Source of the DNA: Prochlorococcus sp. AG-311-J23
GTDB lineage: Bacteria; Cyanobacteriota; Cyanobacteriia; PCC-6307; Cyanobiaceae
NCBI GenBank assembly: GCA_003284375.1
Contig: QBVL01000012.1
Location: 1 to 42,793, forward strand
Reading direction: 5' to 3'
DNA: 42,793 nt
Below the pieces are notes generated by a model. The model was not told the origin of the DNA. It was given only the letters and a program-made list of their open reading frames with translations, and searched no databases. This document shows, piece after piece, positions 25,299 through 34,088 of the stretch (positions are counted from its first letter, which is position 1; each line of letters opens with the position of its first letter). The position numbers and the translations under genes were made by a program.

Positions 25299-26217
25299 GA
25301 CATGTCTCCAATGTTGATTGAGTTATGTAAAGTAATTTGGAAGAGTCATCATTTCCTCTACCTTTAAAATTCAATGCTGCTAAAACGGCAACTAACAAAC
25401 AGGCAATTAGTTGATGACCAATGATAAGGCTAGGCTCACTCATCCTTAGATGAATAGAAAAAGCTCCTAATAGTATTTGTAAAATGATCAAAAAAATAAT
25501 CGTTAAAAGATAGGGCCATTGTTTAATAAAGACATCTCTATGAAAGGATGAAAAAATTACAAATAAAATCACCAAAAAGCTCACTGGTACTGCACTTACC
25601 TGATGAAGTCCTAAAAGATTGCAAGACTCTCCAAAATCGAAGCATCTTTGAGCGGCCCATGAGGTTGCCACCCGACTACCTAGTAAAGACTGAGCTATTA
25701 CTGTAAAAAGGGATAAAAATCCAAAACAACGAAGCCAAGTTGGTAAAATTGATTTACCAGGATTAAGTAATTGTTGAGTTACACCACTCATAATGGCAAC
25801 AAGAGTAAATGCAACTACGAGATGAGCCATTACGACTAAAGATGGTAATAATTGCAGTACTGTCAAAGCACCTAAAAAGCCTTGCAGCGCAACCAAAAGA
25901 GTTAAGAATCCATAAGTCCAAGGAAGCCATTTTGGTAAAGTTTTTGCCCAGTATAAAGAGAAAGAAAATTGTGTAACCAATACAATCCCTACGAAGAAGG
26001 CATCTAAACGATGAAACCATTCCAAGAAAACTTGCAAATTCATTTGCCTACCAGGCAAAAACGATCCATAGCAAAGGGGCCAGTCTGGGCAAGCGAGACC
26101 AGCCTCCATTACTCTGGTTGCTCCTCCGATCACTACAAGAGCGATAAGTGCAACTACCACGTGAGCAGCAAGCTGGCCCAATCTTAAGAGTGGCTTGGGT
26201 GGATAAATAACCTGCAC
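25291..26217 (-). CDS. ctaA: Haem A synthase
   Basis: CtaA oxidises the C8 methyl of haem O to a formyl group, giving haem A. The 308-residue protein has about eight membrane helices in two four-helix halves, with conserved histidines in [31 protein letters not shown] and [31 protein letters not shown] near the N-terminus is the family signature and includes the cysteine pair. It shares a 188-nt intergenic region with divergent ctaC, so oxidase and haem A genes may be coregulated. Confidence 0.95.
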   Translation of the reverse strand: MQVIYPPKPLLRLGQLAAHVVVALIALVVIGGATRVMEAGLACPDWPLCYGSFLPGRQMNLQVFLEWFHRLDAFFVGIVLVTQFSFSLYWAKTLPKWLPWTYGFLTLLVALQGFLGALTVLQLLPSLVVMAHLVVAFTLVAIMSGVTQQLLNPGKSILPTWLRCFGFLSLFTVIAQSLLGSRVATSWAAQRCFDFGESCNLLGLHQVSAVPVSFLVILFVIFSSFHRDVFIKQWPYLLTIIFLIILQILLGAFSIHLRMSEPSLIIGHQLIACLLVAVLAALNFKGRGNDDSSKLLYITQSTLETCHG

Positions 26218-26405
26218 GTATGCAAAAATCCATCAAGATCATTGTTTACTCAACGTAGCGATTACTTCGTACACGTCACCTGAATAAACTGACTGGAACA
26301 TAAAGATTCTCTTTAAAAAAAAATTATTCATCTTGAATTAACAATTAGCCGATACATTAGTTACTTTTGCCCATAACCTATAGATAGATAGAAAAGGAGA
26401 TCTTC

Positions 26406-27227
26406 TTGCCGAAACTGTCCGCCATCTTAACTCTTACAACAAGTTTAATTCTTGGAGTAGTTGGAGTTTGGGTTGCGTACAACGTAGATATGCTTCCCGT
26501 GAGCGCGAGTATGAATGCTCCTGTTTACGATGAACTCTATCGAGTCCTCTTCATTATTGGCGTCATACTTTTTATAGGTATGACTGCTCTAGTAATTTAT
26601 AGTCTCATTAACTTCCGTCGTAGACCTGGAGAAACTGGAGATGGGATTGACTTAGAAGGTAATATTTCTCTTGAAATTTTCTGGACAGCAGTTCCAGCAA
26701 TTGTTGTCTTATTTGTAGGTTTATATAGCTACGATATTTATGATCGAATGGGTGGTATGCAGCCTTTAATGCATGATCACAGTGGGCAAATGGATAATCA
26801 TTCAGAGAGAGTTTGGGGGGGTATTGGTTCTGGTCCAATTGAGTCTTCATCTAATAAAAATTCATCCTCATTACCAATTGAATTAACTGCAATGCAATTT
26901 GCTTTTATATTTCATTATCCAAAAGGAGATATTATTACGGGCGAACTTCATGTGCCTGTTGGAAGAGAAGTTAGTTTAAAAATGGAATCTAAAGATGTAA
27001 TACATGCTTTTTGGGTGCCTCAATTCAGACTTAAACAAGATGTCATTCCTGGCCAACCAACTATTTTAAATTTCACTCCTACAAAAGCAGGTAATTTCCC
27101 AATTGTTTGTGCAGAATTGTGTGGCCCTTATCATGGTGGGATGAGATCAAACGTAATAGTTGATGAACAAGAAGACTTTGATACTTGGTTAAAAGAAAAC
27201 TCTAAAGAATCAATAGTAAGTTCATGA
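26406..27227 (+). CDS. ctaC: Cytochrome c oxidase subunit II
   Basis: Subunit II receives electrons from cytochrome c6 or plastocyanin through a two-copper CuA site. The 273-residue protein has two N-terminal helices and a lumenal or periplasmic domain. It ends with the intact CuA motif C235-A-E-L-C239-G-P-Y-H243 and M246. TTG at 26406 is the likely start because an AAGGAG Shine-Dalgarno lies about 5 nt before it. The stretch at about 118-155, rich in His, Ser and Asn, looks like a variable insertion. The end overlaps ctaD by 4 nt (ATGA). Confidence 0.96.
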   Translation: MPKLSAILTLTTSLILGVVGVWVAYNVDMLPVSASMNAPVYDELYRVLFIIGVILFIGMTALVIYSLINFRRRPGETGDGIDLEGNISLEIFWTAVPAIVVLFVGLYSYDIYDRMGGMQPLMHDHSGQMDNHSERVWGGIGSGPIESSSNKNSSSLPIELTAMQFAFIFHYPKGDIITGELHVPVGREVSLKMESKDVIHAFWVPQFRLKQDVIPGQPTILNFTPTKAGNFPIVCAELCGPYHGGMRSNVIVDEQEDFDTWLKENSKESIVSS

Positions 27228-28864
27228 CTATTTCACTCAAACCAAGCAACTCTTCTCCAGAAAAACTTCAACCAACTGGATGGCTCAAATACCTAAGTTT
27301 TAGTCTTGATCACAAAGTCATAGGGCTTCAATATTTAGTTTGCGGTTTCTTTTTTTATTTAATTGGGGGATCTTTAGCTGGAGCAATAAGAGTAGAACTC
27401 ATAAGTCCTCTCTCAGATTTCATGCCTAGAGAGGTTTACAACCAGGTTTTAACTCTCCACGGCACAATCATGATTTTCTTATGGATCGTGCCTGTAGTAA
27501 ATGGTGCCTTTGGTAACTATTTAATACCTTTTTATGTTGGGGCTAGGGACATGGCTTTTCCCAGACTTAATGCAGTTGCATTTTGGCTAATACCTCCCTC
27601 TGGCCTAATGTTGATATCAAGCTATTTCATAAACGGAGCGGCACAATCCGGTTGGACAGCTTATCCACCTTTAAGCATTACGACTCCAGCAGCCGGGCAA
27701 ATTATTTGGATATTAAGTGTTTTGCTTTTGGGTGGTAGTTCGATCTTTGGTGGTATTAATTTTATCGCCACCATCCTCAAGCTAAGGAGGCCTGGTCTCA
27801 AATTAATGCAATTGCCTATGTATTGCTGGGCAATGCTTGGTACAAGTATTCTTGTGGTTTTATCAACTCCTGTTCTCGCAGGTACTCTAATACTTCTGAG
27901 CTTTGACATAGTTGCTCATACTGGTTTCTTTAACCCAAGTCTTGGTGGGAATGTAATCGTTTATCAACATCTTTTTTGGTTTTACTCCCATCCTGCTGTT
28001 TATATCATGGTCTTACCTGCCTTTGGTTTAGTCAGTGAAATACTTCCAATCCATAGTAGAAAACCACTTTTTGGCTACACAACAATGGTCTTCTCAATTA
28101 TGGGAATAGTTGTGTTAGGTCTAATTGTTTGGGCTCATCATATGTTTACAAGCGGTACTCCTCCTTGGATGCGCTTATTTTTTACAATCGCTACTGCCTT
28201 CATAGCTGTTCCCACAGGAATTAAATTTTTTAACTGGGTTGCGACCTTATGGGGAGGAAAAATATCACTTAATGCTGCAATGTTATTTTCCTGCGGATTT
28301 ATTATTAACTTTGTTTTAGGAGGGATAACGGGAGTTGCCCTAGCTCAAGTACCTTTTGATGTTCATGTACATGACACTTATTTTGTTGTTGCTCATTTTC
28401 ATTACATAGTATATGGCGGTTCTGTTTTTGTTATCTTCTCTTCGATTTATCACTGGTTCCCAAAATTTACTGGTAAAATGCTCAACGAAAATCTTGGAAG
28501 ATTCCACTTTATAATTACTTTTATAGGCTTTAATCTTTGTTTTGCTCCTCAACATTGGCTAGGTTTAAATGGAATGCCTCGACGAGTTGCCGAATACGAT
28601 CCACAATTTCAATTAATCAATCAAATTAGTAGCGTGGGTGCCTTATTAATGGCTTTAAGTACTTTACCTTTCCTATGGAATATTATTCAAAGCATCTTCT
28701 TCGGAGAAGAAGCTGGTGATAACCCTTGGAATGCACTAACTCCTGAATGGTTAACAAGTTCTCCTCCTCCTGTTGAGAATTGGGACGGAGAGGCCCCACT
28801 TGTTCTAGAACCCTATGGTTACGGAAAAAAAGATTCAAATGAGACTCAGGAGGCAATCAGATGA
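27224..28864 (+). CDS. ctaD: Cytochrome c oxidase subunit I, A2 type
   Basis: Subunit I holds haem a and the haem a3-CuB centre where oxygen is reduced. The 546-residue protein has about twelve helices and the motif WFYSHPAVYI, with CuB ligand H256 and the cross-linked tyrosine Y260. Ala258 stands where A1-type oxidases have the proton-channel glutamate, and Y254-S255 precede it, so this belongs to the A2 class. HDTYFVVAHFHYI supplies the haem ligands. It overlaps ctaC and ctaE by 4 nt each, a tight ctaCDE operon. Confidence 0.97.
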   Translation: MTISLKPSNSSPEKLQPTGWLKYLSFSLDHKVIGLQYLVCGFFFYLIGGSLAGAIRVELISPLSDFMPREVYNQVLTLHGTIMIFLWIVPVVNGAFGNYLIPFYVGARDMAFPRLNAVAFWLIPPSGLMLISSYFINGAAQSGWTAYPPLSITTPAAGQIIWILSVLLLGGSSIFGGINFIATILKLRRPGLKLMQLPMYCWAMLGTSILVVLSTPVLAGTLILLSFDIVAHTGFFNPSLGGNVIVYQHLFWFYSHPAVYIMVLPAFGLVSEILPIHSRKPLFGYTTMVFSIMGIVVLGLIVWAHHMFTSGTPPWMRLFFTIATAFIAVPTGIKFFNWVATLWGGKISLNAAMLFSCGFIINFVLGGITGVALAQVPFDVHVHDTYFVVAHFHYIVYGGSVFVIFSSIYHWFPKFTGKMLNENLGRFHFIITFIGFNLCFAPQHWLGLNGMPRRVAEYDPQFQLINQISSVGALLMALSTLPFLWNIIQSIFFGEEAGDNPWNALTPEWLTSSPPPVENWDGEAPLVLEPYGYGKKDSNETQEAIR

Positions 28865-29466
28865 CATCAATAGTTCCAAAGGAGCAATCCTCAGAAAGCA
28901 AGAATGACCTCTCAACTGAGGAACATGAAGATTTTCGTTTGTTTGGCTTAATAGCTTTTTTAATCGCAGACGGGATGACCTTTGCAGGGTTTTTTGCAGC
29001 ATATCTCACTTTCAAAGCAGTCAATCCCATTGGTCCTGATGCTATTTACGAATTAGAACTACCTTTACCAACTTTAAATACAATCTTGCTACTTGTTAGT
29101 AGCTTTACTTTTCATCGGGCCGGGAAATTCCTAGAGAAGAATGAATCAAAACAATGTCAAAAATGGCTTCTCATAACAGGTGCTTTGGGAGTGGCATTTT
29201 TAATTAGTCAAATGTTTGAATACTTCACTTTGCCTTTTGGATTAACTGACAACCTTTTTGCAAGTACTTTTTATGCATTAACTGGTTTTCACGGGCTTCA
29301 CGTAACACTTGGATCAATAATGATAATGATTATTTGGTGGCAAACACGTTTCCCATCTGGCCGAGTGAATAATCAAAACAAGTTTCCATTTGAGGCCGTA
29401 GAGCTCTATTGGCACTTCGTAGATGGGATTTGGGTCGTTCTATTCATCATACTTTATCTGCTTTGA
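28861..29466 (+). CDS. ctaE: Cytochrome c oxidase subunit III
   Basis: The 201-residue protein has five membrane helices, the short form found in bacterial oxidases. Recognisable segments are LFGLIAFLIADGMTFAGFFAAYLTF, PLPTLNTILLLVSSFTFHRA, TGFHGLHVTLGS and AVELYWHFVDGIWVVLFIILYL at the end. Subunit III stabilises the catalytic core and proton uptake. The ATG overlaps the ctaD stop by 4 nt. The first 20 residues are polar and variable. Confidence 0.96.
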   Translation: MTSIVPKEQSSESKNDLSTEEHEDFRLFGLIAFLIADGMTFAGFFAAYLTFKAVNPIGPDAIYELELPLPTLNTILLLVSSFTFHRAGKFLEKNESKQCQKWLLITGALGVAFLISQMFEYFTLPFGLTDNLFASTFYALTGFHGLHVTLGSIMIMIIWWQTRFPSGRVNNQNKFPFEAVELYWHFVDGIWVVLFIILYLL

Positions 29467-29561
29467 GAGGTGAATATTAATACTAAGCAAGAAACTTTCA
29501 ATTAATTTGTTGCCACAATTCCACTTATTGGTCAGAATTCAGTTAATTAAAACAGTCTGAA

Positions 29562-29918
29562 ATGCTTGTTGGAAAAGAACTCCTAGAGAAAGCAAGATCT
29601 TTGAGCAGCCGTCCAGAAGACGAAATAGCTAAAGGTTGTGGTTACGTTGGGCCAAGCGGCAGAGTTTTACGTAAAAGTTTCTATCGTGCTCTAGTTGAGG
29701 CAAAGGGTTATAAACTTCGTTCAAATGGTCCTGGAAGAGCAGGAAATAGATCTTCAAGAGGAAGGCAAGCAGAATTCCGTACGAAGGTTCATGGCAACGG
29801 AAATCTTCTTATTGGACATGCCTATACAAAAAAATTAGGTCTTGAACCTGGACAGGAATTTCGTATTGATGTACGAAAAGAGTCAGGAGCGATTAGTTTG
29901 TTACCACTCAAGAAATAA
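29562..29918 (+). CDS. cyAbrB-type transcriptional regulator
   Basis: The 118-residue protein matches the cyanobacteria-specific AbrB family (cyAbrB). An N-terminal helical region (LLEKARSLSSRPEDEIAKGCGYVGPSGRV) is followed by an RGRQAEFRTKVHGNGNLLIGHAYTKKLGLEPGQEFRIDVRKESGAISLLP domain, in which the AbrB-like fold is C-terminal. cyAbrB proteins bind DNA broadly and influence nitrogen and carbon metabolism genes. It lies 95 nt after ctaE and is probably a separate transcription unit. I cannot assign it to a cyAbrB clade with certainty. Confidence 0.9.
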   Translation: MLVGKELLEKARSLSSRPEDEIAKGCGYVGPSGRVLRKSFYRALVEAKGYKLRSNGPGRAGNRSSRGRQAEFRTKVHGNGNLLIGHAYTKKLGLEPGQEFRIDVRKESGAISLLPLKK

Positions 29919-29951
29919 TGAATTTCTCAAAGTAAATTAAATATAAAATTA

Positions 29952-30608
29952 CTAATACCAACCTTGCTCACTTAGCCACTGCTTGTTGACTACTGGGCTT
30001 TGTTTAGAAAGGAAATCATTGTTATTTACATTTAGAAGTTTTTCTGCGTACTTAGCCATCAAGTCAACTTCCAAATTAACCTTTTCTCCAAGTGTCAAAA
30101 ACTTCAAGCATGTATTAGACCAGGTATGAGGTATTACTGCTACGGAAAATTCACACCCATCAACATAGATCTCAGCAATAGTAAGACTTATTCCATTTAG
30201 GCTAATACTCGCCTTATCGCACATATATCTACAGAAGTTTAAACCATCCCAAGATACTCTCAAATTCCAAGAATTTTTCAAATTTTCTATTGAAACAACT
30301 TCACCCAACCCGTCTATGTGTCCACTTACAATATGTCCACCTAATCGATCAGAAAGACGTAATGCTGGCTCAAGATTTACATAACCATTTTTCTGAGCTT
30401 TTTCTGCAAGATTTGTTCTCTTAAGAGTCTCTTCACTTATATTTGAGAAAAAAGAATCATTCATTAATTCAGAAACTGTTAAACAAACTCCATCAACAGA
30501 AACGCTATCTCCAAGTTTCAAGGGAGAAAAAGGCTTACATCCATCAACAATTACCCCAAAATTATTTTTCTTGATCGTGCCAATAGCCTGAATTAAACCC
30601 GTAAACAT
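29952..30608 (-). CDS. ribE: Riboflavin synthase alpha chain
   Basis: Riboflavin synthase dismutates two lumazine molecules into riboflavin and a pyrimidinedione. The 218-residue protein shows the two-repeat lumazine-binding layout, with MFTGLIQAIGTI at the start, LGDSVSVDGVCLTV in repeat one and GGHIVSGHIDGLGEV leading to repeat two (DKASISLNGISLTIAEI). Length is normal. It converges on the cyAbrB gene with 33 nt between the stop codons. No FMN riboswitch is evident upstream. Confidence 0.95.
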   Translation of the reverse strand: MFTGLIQAIGTIKKNNFGVIVDGCKPFSPLKLGDSVSVDGVCLTVSELMNDSFFSNISEETLKRTNLAEKAQKNGYVNLEPALRLSDRLGGHIVSGHIDGLGEVVSIENLKNSWNLRVSWDGLNFCRYMCDKASISLNGISLTIAEIYVDGCEFSVAVIPHTWSNTCLKFLTLGEKVNLEVDLMAKYAEKLLNVNNNDFLSKQSPVVNKQWLSEQGWY

Positions 30609-30693
30609 TATTGAGCCTACAACTTTTAGAATGCTAGTTATGGTATTCGGAAATGTCTCTGAAAAGGTTTTTTGAATTTCATAGATAGTTCAA

Positions 30694-31695
30694 TTATGAA
30701 TTATTCCAATTCAAAGCCAAATCTTTTTTTTCCTGAAAACTTAGAATTGGTAAAGACCAACATTTATTCCAAACACTTTCTTCAGGAAGAAAGATAGATT
30801 GATACTTTTTGGGGACATTTATATTTTTTCTCCTTAAGTCTAAGAAATTTGTGGGGGGCAAAAAACCTTTACTTATTACACGTCTCAAATAAGTAGCCCC
30901 CCATAACGAATCAAACCAATCAGTAGGGAAAGACTCTGTAGACAGGGAAGGAGAAGCAAGTACTGTCCAATTCAGAGGGCTGCCCTCTTGGGGCAATAGA
31001 ACAGACAAACGAGGGTCTTTGACAAGGCTATCAACACAGCTAGATAAAGGTAAAACTGCTGCATTAGCTCTACCTGAAACAACCCAATTCAAAGCATTCA
31101 TGTCATCAAATGACTGGGCTTGACTCTTGATTTTTGAGAAATCATTAAATAAATCTAATTTTTGTGCTATTGAAATCAGAAGATAAGGACTTTTAGGAAA
31201 AACTATTTTATTTGTAAGTGAACTCGAAAAAACGACTTCCCAAGAATTCTTATTGCTTAGAGCCAGAGAATCTTCATTTCTTAAAAGTATCACCCAAGGA
31301 CTAACAGCTAAAGGTAAAATCTTTCTCTCATAGTCCTTTCCTAATCCATCGAGAAAAGAACTAGTCTGCTTGCTGAAATTACTTCTAATATTATCTGCTT
31401 TGATTTCTTGAAGTGAATTAGCAGGTAAACCAGAAATCCAACCATCATTTAAGACTAATAAATCTGTTTTTTCTTTAAGTGCAGAGTTATAGGGAAATTT
31501 GTTGAACTCAATATCTTTTATAGGGAAAAATTCCCAACCGGTAGACAAACTATTAACAAATTCACTTGGGAAGCTATTGGTAACTCCTCTCAAAGCTAAT
31601 TTTTTTTGAGACGTTGAGCATCCAGATAGTAAAAACAAAGAGGAAATTAATCCATATTTGATGAATTCTCTTCTTCTAAGATTATTAGTATTCAT
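30694..31695 (-). CDS. Tat-type lipoprotein resembling periplasmic solute-binding proteins
   Basis: The 333-residue protein starts with RRREFIKYG (7-15), a twin-arginine-like motif, then a short hydrophobic stretch and lipobox LLSGC with C26. It is therefore probably exported folded and lipid-anchored. The rest resembles a type II solute-binding fold of the polyamine or thiamine class (LLVLNDGWISGLP, ILPLAVSPWVILLRNED, NWVVSGRANAAVLPL, YLRRVISKGFLPP). The fold assignment is moderate and the ligand unknown. It follows the CobT-like gene by 5 nt, and no ABC permease is adjacent. Confidence 0.7.
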   Translation of the reverse strand: MNTNNLRRREFIKYGLISSLFLLSGCSTSQKKLALRGVTNSFPSEFVNSLSTGWEFFPIKDIEFNKFPYNSALKEKTDLLVLNDGWISGLPANSLQEIKADNIRSNFSKQTSSFLDGLGKDYERKILPLAVSPWVILLRNEDSLALSNKNSWEVVFSSSLTNKIVFPKSPYLLISIAQKLDLFNDFSKIKSQAQSFDDMNALNWVVSGRANAAVLPLSSCVDSLVKDPRLSVLLPQEGSPLNWTVLASPSLSTESFPTDWFDSLWGATYLRRVISKGFLPPTNFLDLRRKNINVPKKYQSIFLPEESVWNKCWSLPILSFQEKKDLALNWNNS

Positions 31696-31700
31696 ATTAG

Positions 31701-32903
31701 TTAGATCTCTCGACAGATTTTTTCATTATTCAACTTAAATAAATTACTAACCTCAATATCACATCTTTGAATCATTTCTTTCTGAGTCAATCCCTTAATT
31801 TGAGCGAGTAACGATAATGCACCAGCCCCAACACCCTCTTTAACGTAACCAATCTCATAATCTCGCAAAACCTTTTGATTACTATCATTAAATCTATAAC
31901 CACTAGCGAGACCTAGGATATTTACTTTGAAATGATTAGAAACATGATTCATTAAATGAATAAAAGAATTTCTATTTCCCGCAGAAGAAAGTGATTCATC
32001 GACTAACCATGATGTGGTCCCTATTAAAATTTTACCAACGAATTCAGAGCGTGACGCAGGTTCAATTTCATTTAATGCCAAGGCCAATACTGCTAACATT
32101 TGACAACCTCCTCCTAATAAAATCTCCTGGCCAGATTCTCTAGCACCCATTAAAAGACCAACTGCAATTGGCTGAAATGGATCACCAACAGCAGCTATAA
32201 GATCAAAAGACAAAGGATTCTTCTTTAATTTCGCTGCCTCAAGTCCTTGTTTAACTAATTTTATTTTTAATTCAGAAGGTGGATTTCTATGACTTCCGCT
32301 TATAAGACCATTAACGTTTATTCCCAACCCAGAGAGAACGGCAAAAGCTGTAGAGGTACCTCCAGGGACACACTCTGTGAGCAAAAGAGATTTTTTTAAT
32401 TTCTTACCTATCTTAAAACCACCTTCGAATAAAAGTTTAACCCTGGTTCTTTCCATTGCATTTCCTGAACTCAAGCATCTAGCAGGGCCTATGTCTGATG
32501 ACTCCAAGGAAACATGAGTAAAGGGAGGAGTTTGTAGTAGTCCTGCAGATATTATTGTTGGTTTAATTTTTAAGAAACTTGAGGCAACATAACTAATCAA
32601 TGCGGGAGAGACCCCTGCGGGCAAAGGAGGCAAAGGCCATCTTTTTGGAAGATTAGGTCCTCTTAATAAAAGTTCAGCATCTGCAACAGCTGTATAACGT
32701 CTAGAAACAGCAGTTGAACCAGCAGCGGAGATCCCATCAATCTCTGCTGTTTCAGATCCAGCAAGAATTAAAAAGAAAGCTATATTCGTAATATTTTCAT
32801 GCCATGTTTGAACTCTTTCTTCAACATTTAGCTCATGGAGGCCTTCTCCAAAAGCCAATACTCCTGACGGCAACGAAACGTAGTTGTCTCCTGTCATTTT
32901 CAA
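31701..32903 (-). CDS. TIGR00303 family CobT-like protein (nicotinate-nucleotide phosphoribosyltransferase-like)
   Basis: The 400-residue protein matches the TIGR00303 group, distant relatives of CobT, which activates the lower-ligand base of cobamides by phosphoribosyl transfer. Supporting segments are FFLILAGSETAEIDGISAAGST, LLTECVPGGTSTAFAVLSGLG and GDPFQPIAVGLLMGARESGQEILLGGGCQMLAVLAL. Marine picocyanobacteria make pseudocobalamin with adenine as lower ligand, so an adenine-directed role is possible but inferred. The gene is 1 nt or less from the upstream DUF2232 gene and 5 nt from the solute-binding gene, an operon-like run. Confidence 0.85.
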   Translation of the reverse strand: MKMTGDNYVSLPSGVLAFGEGLHELNVEERVQTWHENITNIAFFLILAGSETAEIDGISAAGSTAVSRRYTAVADAELLLRGPNLPKRWPLPPLPAGVSPALISYVASSFLKIKPTIISAGLLQTPPFTHVSLESSDIGPARCLSSGNAMERTRVKLLFEGGFKIGKKLKKSLLLTECVPGGTSTAFAVLSGLGINVNGLISGSHRNPPSELKIKLVKQGLEAAKLKKNPLSFDLIAAVGDPFQPIAVGLLMGARESGQEILLGGGCQMLAVLALALNEIEPASRSEFVGKILIGTTSWLVDESLSSAGNRNSFIHLMNHVSNHFKVNILGLASGYRFNDSNQKVLRDYEIGYVKEGVGAGALSLLAQIKGLTQKEMIQRCDIEVSNLFKLNNEKICREI

Positions 32904-33590
32904 TCAGTTAGATTCTAAAGAAATTAAGTTTTCGAGCAAAGCAGGTGGTTCAGGTATTGATGACTTGAGTCTAGGAAAAATCCAATAAGCCAAAGCATGC
33001 AAACATAAAACGTAAACGATTTCTTGAGTAATAATCAGACATAGTGCAACTATTTGAACTTGTCTCATATCTGGAGTAAAAGAAAGATTAAAAATATCTA
33101 TTCCTCTTTCAAGCAATGCCGCGCCAGCACGAGTAAGAATAACCCATAAATTCTCACCAACCAACAGAGACAAAACGAAGACCCTAACAAGAAAACCCAT
33201 CGTTCCAATTGAGACTCCCACACTCCAGCTTAACCACCAATTCCATCCTTTTTTCCAACAAAATCCTAACCATAACGAAAGCAATCCATAAGGGAAAATA
33301 ACTAAAGGTCCTCTTAGCGGTCCCATCAGAGCAGTTAATAGCATTACGCTTATTGTCACTCCCTCAATACCTGTTTTGACACCTCTACGAATTTGAAGAA
33401 GAGCCAATGGCAATGGTAACGCAAGACGAAAAACAGCTCCGCCAATAGGCAAATAATAAAGAGCTATCCAAATCAAAGCTGTTGCAGCCGCAAGATAAGA
33501 TGACTCAACGATTTTTAAAGCTTGTCTCTTACTTAGAGGAGATTTATAAAGAGATCTACTTTTTATAAAGTTTTTATTATCTAAGATCAA
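32904..33590 (-). CDS. DUF2232-like multispanning membrane protein
   Basis: The 228-residue protein has about six or seven helices and resembles the DUF2232/YybS group, whose fold is like the substrate-binding S components of ECF vitamin transporters. The segment IRRGVKTGIEGVTISVMLLTALMGPLRGPLVIFPYGLLSLWLG is typical. Its stop directly abuts the CobT-like gene, so the two are probably translated together. Transport of a cobamide building block is a reasonable guess, but no ECF A or T genes are seen here and the substrate is unproven. Confidence 0.7.
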   Translation of the reverse strand: MILDNKNFIKSRSLYKSPLSKRQALKIVESSYLAAATALIWIALYYLPIGGAVFRLALPLPLALLQIRRGVKTGIEGVTISVMLLTALMGPLRGPLVIFPYGLLSLWLGFCWKKGWNWWLSWSVGVSIGTMGFLVRVFVLSLLVGENLWVILTRAGAALLERGIDIFNLSFTPDMRQVQIVALCLIITQEIVYVLCLHALAYWIFPRLKSSIPEPPALLENLISLESN

Positions 33591-33595
33591 AATGA

Positions 33596-34084
33596 TTATC
33601 TTTTAAAAGATGAATCCTTTGACAAATCCACATCATCAAAGCGTTCAATCTTCTCTACTTCAAACTGGACCCCTGCTGTTCTTAAAGCCTCTGTAACCGT
33701 CTCCGCTGGTGCAGATGGATTTGCAGCTGATAATCTTAAGATAATCCTGTATGGTTGTGGATTAAAAACAGACTTATTTTTTAGTTTGATTGATTTTTTA
33801 CTAAGCCTATCTTTATTAGATATTAAATTTTCTTTGACAATATTATCAAAAGTATTTTTATTTTCTTTCTTGTCATCTTTTAATATTGATTTAATTTTTA
33901 TTTTTTCCTTAGGTTTTTGTGGCTTATTATTAGTTTTTCCTGAAGTTTTTGGGTTTTCCACTATATCAAAACTACTTTCCAACTTTTCCCCAATTAGAGT
34001 ATTTGAGCATGATTGAAGTGCCAAAATGGTAACTATTAGAAATGATCTAATAAATATTTTCTCAACTAATCTTGAAATATTCAA
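33596..34084 (-). CDS. Putative lipoprotein, unknown function
   Basis: I do not recognise a family. The 162-residue product has a hydrophobic N-terminus (FIRSFLIVTILALQSC) ending in a lipobox-like LQSC with C26. A long Lys/Asn/Asp-rich linker (about 40-108) follows. The compact C-terminal segment PYRIILRLSAANPSAPAETVTEALRTAGVQFEVEKIERFDDVDLS looks like a small alpha-beta domain. Part of the linker may be disordered. It sits 4 nt after topA and 5 nt before the DUF2232 gene, so it probably belongs to the same transcript. Confidence 0.72.
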   Translation of the reverse strand: MNISRLVEKIFIRSFLIVTILALQSCSNTLIGEKLESSFDIVENPKTSGKTNNKPQKPKEKIKIKSILKDDKKENKNTFDNIVKENLISNKDRLSKKSIKLKNKSVFNPQPYRIILRLSAANPSAPAETVTEALRTAGVQFEVEKIERFDDVDLSKDSSFKR

Positions 34085-34088
34085 AATT

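Noticed and set aside
24955-25317. 120-codon frame opposite ctaB
   Set aside because: It is antisense to the conserved Asp-rich motif region, with no family resemblance.
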